Of a DNA stretch of 8,320 nucleotides, positions 5,478 to 8,320 are shown piece by piece. Source of the DNA: CAVPGH01 sp046726955 (GTDB lineage: Bacteria > Acidobacteriota > Vicinamibacteria > Fen-336); NCBI GenBank assembly GCA_046726955.1, contig JBKPBQ010000315.1, positions 1 to 8,320 of the forward strand, written 5' to 3'. The first letter of the stretch is position 1. Every line of letters starts with the position of its first letter. The translations under genes and the position numbers were made by a program. Under the pieces are notes generated by a model. That model was not told the origin of the DNA, searched no databases, and was given only the letters and a program-made list of their open reading frames with translations.

Positions 5478-6302
5478 ATGAAAACGACGGCGCTTCTTTC
5501 CCTCCTCGCTGCCGGCGGTGCCGCCATGGTCGCTTCGCCCGGTCCGTCCTCGTCGACGTTCGATCTCGCGCGCGTGCGGATGGTGGACCTCACGCATCCC
5601 TTCGACGACAAGACGCCGTACTGGCCCACAGCCACCACGGGCTTCGAGCTCAAGACCGTGAGCAAGGGGCGCACGCCCGGAGGCTGGTTCTACTCCGCTT
5701 ACTCCTTCTGCGCACCCGAGCACGGGGGCACGCACCTCGACGCGCCGGTTCACTTCGCGGAAGCGGGCCGGACCGCCGACCAGGTGCCGCTGGCGCAGCT
5801 CTCGGCTCCCGGTGTCGTGATCGACGTGAGCGCCAAGGCGGCCGCGGATCCCGACTACCGCCTCACCGTCGCCGACGTCCGGGCCTGGGAAGGCGCACAC
5901 GGCGCGGTGCCCGCGGGGTCGATCGTTCTCCTTCGCACGGGGTGGAGCGCGCGCTGGCCCGATCGCAAGCGCTACCTCGGAGACGACACCCCCGGCGACG
6001 CGTCGCACCTCCACTTCCCGTCGTACGGGAAGGAGGCCGCGGAGATGCTCGTCCGCGATCGCAAGGCGGGTGTCCTGGGCATCGACACCGCGAGCATCGA
6101 CTACGGCGCCTCGACGGACTTCGCGGTGCACCAGGTGGCGGCGGCGGCCAACGTCCCCGGGCTCGAGAACCTCGACCGCCTCGAGGAGGTGCCGGCAACG
6201 GGAGCCTGGATCGTGGCCCTTCCGATGAAGATCGGCGGCGGCTCGGGCGGCCCGTTACGCGCGGTGGCTCTGATCAAGCCGACCGCGCGCAAAGTCAAGT
6301 GA
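5478..6302 (+). CDS. Exported cyclase-family (kynurenine formamidase-like) metal hydrolase
   Basis: This 274-residue protein starts at ATG 5478, five bases after GGAGGAG (5466-5472). An earlier in-frame ATG at 5427 lacks a binding site and would spoil the signal peptide. Residues 1-23 look like a signal peptide (MKTTALLSLLAAGGAA). The cyclase/formamidase signature is complete: VDLTHPF (36-42), then H-G-G-T-H-L-D-A-P-V-H with His82, His86, Asp88 and His92 as metal-site residues, RTGW (153-156), and GIDTASIDYG (201-210). The family hydrolyses amide or lactone bonds, with N-formylkynurenine as the best known substrate, using Zn or Mn. Export to the periplasm argues against the cytoplasmic tryptophan pathway, and no kyn genes are nearby, so the substrate is unknown. 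It lies 76 bp after the kinase gene and may be partly read from it. A poor -10 (TAGCCT, 5452-5457) is also present. Confidence 0.9.
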   Translation: MKTTALLSLLAAGGAAMVASPGPSSSTFDLARVRMVDLTHPFDDKTPYWPTATTGFELKTVSKGRTPGGWFYSAYSFCAPEHGGTHLDAPVHFAEAGRTADQVPLAQLSAPGVVIDVSAKAAADPDYRLTVADVRAWEGAHGAVPAGSIVLLRTGWSARWPDRKRYLGDDTPGDASHLHFPSYGKEAAEMLVRDRKAGVLGIDTASIDYGASTDFAVHQVAAAANVPGLENLDRLEEVPATGAWIVALPMKIGGGSGGPLRAVALIKPTARKVK

Positions 6303-6350
6303 GGGCGTTACCCAGCTAGCCTTTCCGGATCAGGTAGCCGCGCGCCTCCA

Positions 6351-6851
6351 TCATTCGAGCGGGGGTTCCGACTCCTCCACCGGCGGCGCCTTCAGCTCGG
6401 GATGGCGCTCGAGGATGCGTGCGCACGTGTTCCAGCGGAGGAGCGCGTCATCGTTTCCCGCGGGGCGGATCTTCTCCGCCTTCTCGTAGAAACCCATCGC
6501 ATCGCGGAAGGACTCGTGGGCGGTGTATCCGGAGCCGGGCCCTCCGCGCTTGAGCTGGGCCTTGGCCCTCCGCTCGGCCACGATCCCCGAGTAGTAGGCG
6601 CGCTCGTAGTCGTCGCGGAGGTCCTTCAGGACCTCCTGCGCGCGGGTAGGGGCGTGCGCGCCTCCCTCCTCGAACTGGTCGGAGAGGGCAAGGACCATGG
6701 TGACGAGGGCAGGCTGGTTGCCCGGATCAGTGGCGAGGATGTCCAGGCAGATGCTCTCCGCCTCCACCGGCTCGTTGAGCAGCCGGTAGCGCTCGGCCTT
6801 CTCGAGCGCGCGCGCGATCGCCTGCCGGCTCAGGGGCTTCAGCTCGGCCAT
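6351..6851 (-). CDS. Small TPR-repeat protein of unknown function
   Basis: This 166-residue protein has no signal peptide or membrane segment, so it is probably cytoplasmic. Residues ~11-46 form a TPR-like helical pair (ALEKAERYRLLNEPVEAESI then LDILATDPGNQPAL), and ~114-148 form a second (FRDAMGFYEKAEKIRP then NDDALLRWNTCARIL). A charged helical stretch (AQEVLKDLRDDYERAYYSGI region, ~71-100) joins them. The C-terminus is acidic and Pro-rich. TPRs mediate protein-protein contacts; the partner is unknown. The frame stays open far upstream, but that part lies antisense to the flavoprotein gene. The ATG at 6851 was chosen because the TPR homology begins just after it and a promoter lies right before it. 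It is divergent from the fumarate reductase gene, with 186 bp between their starts. Convergent with the cyclase gene, 48 bp away. Confidence 0.8.
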   Translation of the reverse strand: MAELKPLSRQAIARALEKAERYRLLNEPVEAESICLDILATDPGNQPALVTMVLALSDQFEEGGAHAPTRAQEVLKDLRDDYERAYYSGIVAERRAKAQLKRGGPGSGYTAHESFRDAMGFYEKAEKIRPAGNDDALLRWNTCARILERHPELKAPPVEESEPPLE

Positions 6852-6862
6852 GAGCGGGCGAA

Positions 6863-6892
6863 ATCCTAGCGTGAAAATCGCCTCGGGAGCAA
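6863..6892 (-). promoter_or_regulatory. Candidate sigma-70-like promoter for the TPR gene
   Basis: On the minus strand TTGCTC (6892-6887) is followed after 18 bp by TAGGAT (6868-6863). Transcription would begin about 6856-6858, leaving a leader of some 6 bases before the ATG at 6851. The only Shine-Dalgarno-like AGGA lies inside the -10. Confidence 0.45.
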
Positions 6893-6968
6893 CGCCATTT
6901 CCGGGGAGGGCGGAAGCCGGTCCTCCCGCGAAGACGAGCGCCTGACGAGCGTTCCGGTCGACCGTCCC

Positions 6969-6998
6969 TTGACGGCAGTGTGGTGAGCAAAGTAGTGT
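6969..6998 (+). promoter_or_regulatory. Candidate sigma-70-like promoter for the fumarate reductase/succinate dehydrogenase gene
   Basis: TTGACG (6969-6974, 5 of 6 to consensus) is followed after 18 bp by TAGTGT (6993-6998). The predicted start near 7005 gives a leader of about 33 nt to the ATG at 7038. The ribosome binding site in that leader is weak (a GGGA at 7030-7033). Confidence 0.5.
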
Positions 6999-7037
6999 CC
7001 ACGTCGAAACTCGAACACGGGAGCCGCGCGGGACGCC

Positions 7038-8320
7038 ATGGAGCTCCTCTCCTGTGACGTGCTGGTCGTGGGCGGGGGCGGAGCGGGTCTGCGTGCCGCC
7101 ATCGCCGCGGTGGAGGCGGATCCCTCCCAGAGCGTCGCCGTCATCTCCAAGGTGTACCCCATGCGGAGCCATACCGTCTCCGCGGAGGGAGGGGCGGCCG
7201 CCGTCATCAAAGGCGGGGACAGCCTGGACGAGCACGCGTACGACACGATCTCCGGCGGCGACTGGCTCTGCGACCAGGACGCGGTCGAGGCGTTCGTCAG
7301 GGAAGCGCCCGAGGAGATGCTGCGGCTCGAGCACTGGGGCTGCCCGTGGAGCCGCGAGCCCGACGGACACGTCGCCGTCCGCCCCTTCGGCGGGATGAAG
7401 GTGGAGCGTACGTGGTTCGCCGCGGACAAGACGGGCTTCCACATGCTCCACGCCCTCTTCCAGACGACACTCAAGTACGACGCGATCAAGCGGTTCGACG
7501 AGTGCTTCGTCACCAAGCTGCTCGTGGACGGCGGGCGGTGCCAGGGGGTGGTGGCCATCGAGATGGCCACGGGCAAGGTCCTCGCGATCACCGCCAAGGC
7601 CGTGATCCTCTGCACCGGCGGGTGCGGCAAGGTCTTCCCGTTCACGACCAACGCCAACATCAAGAACGGGGACGGCATGGCGCTCGCGTACCGGGCGGGA
7701 GCGCCGCTCAAGGACATGGAGTTCGTGCAGTACCACCCGACGGGGCTGCCCTTCACGGGGATCCTGATCACGGAGGCCGCGCGCGCCGAGGGGGGCTGGC
7801 TCCTCAACAAGGACGGCTACCGGTATCTCCAGGACTACGACCTGGGCAAGCCCGAGCCCAAGCCGGTGCTGCGCTCCATGGAGCTGGGCCCGCGCGACCG
7901 GCTCTCCCAGGCCTTCGTGAAGGAGCAGGAGAAGGGGCGGACCCTCCACGGTCCCTATGGAGACTACGTCTACCTGGACGTCCGTCACCTCGGGGCAAGG
8001 CTCATCGACAAGAAGATCCCCTTCGTCCGCGAGCTCTGCCTCAAGTACCAGAACATCGATCCCGTCCGCGAGATGATCCCCGTCCGGCCCGTGGTCCACT
8101 ACATGATGGGCGGCATCTCCACGGACATTCACGGAGCGACGCCGATGCCCGGGCTCTACGCGGCGGGCGAGGCCGCGTGCGTGAGCATCAACGGGGCGAA
8201 CCGGCTGGGCTCGAACTCCCTGACCGAATGCCTGGTCTTCGGGGCGCGGGCCGGCCGGGCCGCCGTGGCCTTCGCCGCGGGGCAGAAGCCTCCCGGCTCC
8301 GCCCTGGGCGCGCAGGCCCA
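7038..8320 (+). CDS. frdA: Fumarate reductase/succinate dehydrogenase flavoprotein subunit (3' end outside window)
   Basis: The window holds 427 codons plus 2 bases; full-length relatives have about 570-650 residues. The N-terminus (CDVLVVGGGGAGLRAAIAA) is the FAD-binding dinucleotide motif. RSHTV places His45 at the covalent 8-alpha-histidyl FAD site. GGDWLCDQD, WGCPWSREPDG and ERTWFAADKTGFHML closely follow E. coli FrdA as I remember it. Active-site residues are present: His233 (QYHPTG), Thr245-Glu246, Arg286 (ELGPRD, proton-transfer Arg), His354 (RPVVHYMMGG) and Arg389 (GANRLGSNS). The enzyme interconverts fumarate and succinate at the inner face of the cytoplasmic membrane, passing electrons through an iron-sulfur subunit to quinone. 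Those partners are expected downstream outside the window. Sequence alone does not decide direction, so frdA and sdhA are both defensible; I chose frdA for the FrdA-like motifs. Confidence 0.95.
   Translation, partial: MELLSCDVLVVGGGGAGLRAAIAAVEADPSQSVAVISKVYPMRSHTVSAEGGAAAVIKGGDSLDEHAYDTISGGDWLCDQDAVEAFVREAPEEMLRLEHWGCPWSREPDGHVAVRPFGGMKVERTWFAADKTGFHMLHALFQTTLKYDAIKRFDECFVTKLLVDGGRCQGVVAIEMATGKVLAITAKAVILCTGGCGKVFPFTTNANIKNGDGMALAYRAGAPLKDMEFVQYHPTGLPFTGILITEAARAEGGWLLNKDGYRYLQDYDLGKPEPKPVLRSMELGPRDRLSQAFVKEQEKGRTLHGPYGDYVYLDVRHLGARLIDKKIPFVRELCLKYQNIDPVREMIPVRPVVHYMMGGISTDIHGATPMPGLYAAGEAACVSINGANRLGSNSLTECLVFGARAGRAAVAFAAGQKPPGSALGAQA

Noticed and set aside
3956..5674. A 572-codon open frame antisense to the kinase gene
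   Set aside because: The opposite strand encodes an unmistakable Cache-HAMP-kinase with all catalytic motifs; the antisense product is low-complexity and has no start signal.
6315..6352. A 12-codon minus-strand frame overlapping the TPR stop codon (MMEARGYLIRKG)
   Set aside because: It is too short to support as a gene. The protein-like look could mean a remnant of a longer, frameshifted C-terminus, but nothing else supports that.
6852..8132. Upstream extension of the TPR frame, antisense to the flavoprotein gene
   Set aside because: The extension lies wholly opposite a conserved FrdA coding sequence and then crosses the promoter region; TPR similarity begins only after the ATG at 6851.

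Overview
The window is GC-rich bacterial DNA with dense gene packing. It encodes a lipoprotein with a lipobox, several exported or membrane-anchored proteins, a eukaryotic-like Ser/Thr kinase and a fumarate reductase/succinate dehydrogenase subunit. This points to a high-GC Gram-negative bacterium. Acidobacteriota is my best guess because sensor-linked Ser/Thr kinases and secreted M28 peptidases are frequent there, but that is an inference and no marker gene in the window fixes the taxonomy.

Layout from left to right: (1) positions 1-490 on the minus strand hold the N-terminal part of a MarR-type regulator whose last visible residues look like the start of a fused GNAT acetyltransferase domain; the window edge cuts it. 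(2) A 199-bp divergent intergenic region carries a palindrome that overlaps a consensus -35 for the regulator, and an AT-rich promoter-like stretch for the next gene. (3) Positions 690-1184 encode a small lipoprotein of unknown function. (4) Positions 1190-1269 are a perfect 15-bp inverted repeat enclosing a smaller hairpin, wedged between two convergent genes. (5) Positions 1271-2587, minus strand, encode an M28 zinc aminopeptidase with a C-terminal multi-helix membrane region. (6) From a short divergent region, a plus-strand pair reads out: an exported cupredoxin-like protein with a type 1 copper site (2674-3336) and, 16 bp later, a transmembrane Cache-HAMP-Ser/Thr protein kinase (3353-5401). 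(7) An exported cyclase/kynurenine-formamidase-fold metal hydrolase follows (5478-6302). (8) A convergent minus-strand TPR protein (6351-6851) shares a divergent promoter region with (9) a fumarate reductase/succinate dehydrogenase flavoprotein gene (7038 onwards), cut by the right edge.

The genes are mostly separate units. The one clear candidate for joint action is the copper protein and sensor-kinase pair, where an envelope redox/copper protein could be linked to a signalling kinase. The frdA-like gene is central respiratory metabolism and presumably continues into its iron-sulfur and membrane subunits beyond the window. I see no CRISPR array, tRNA, rRNA, transposase or phage gene. The less explained items are the inverted-repeat element, the cupredoxin-kinase pair and the orphan lipoprotein.
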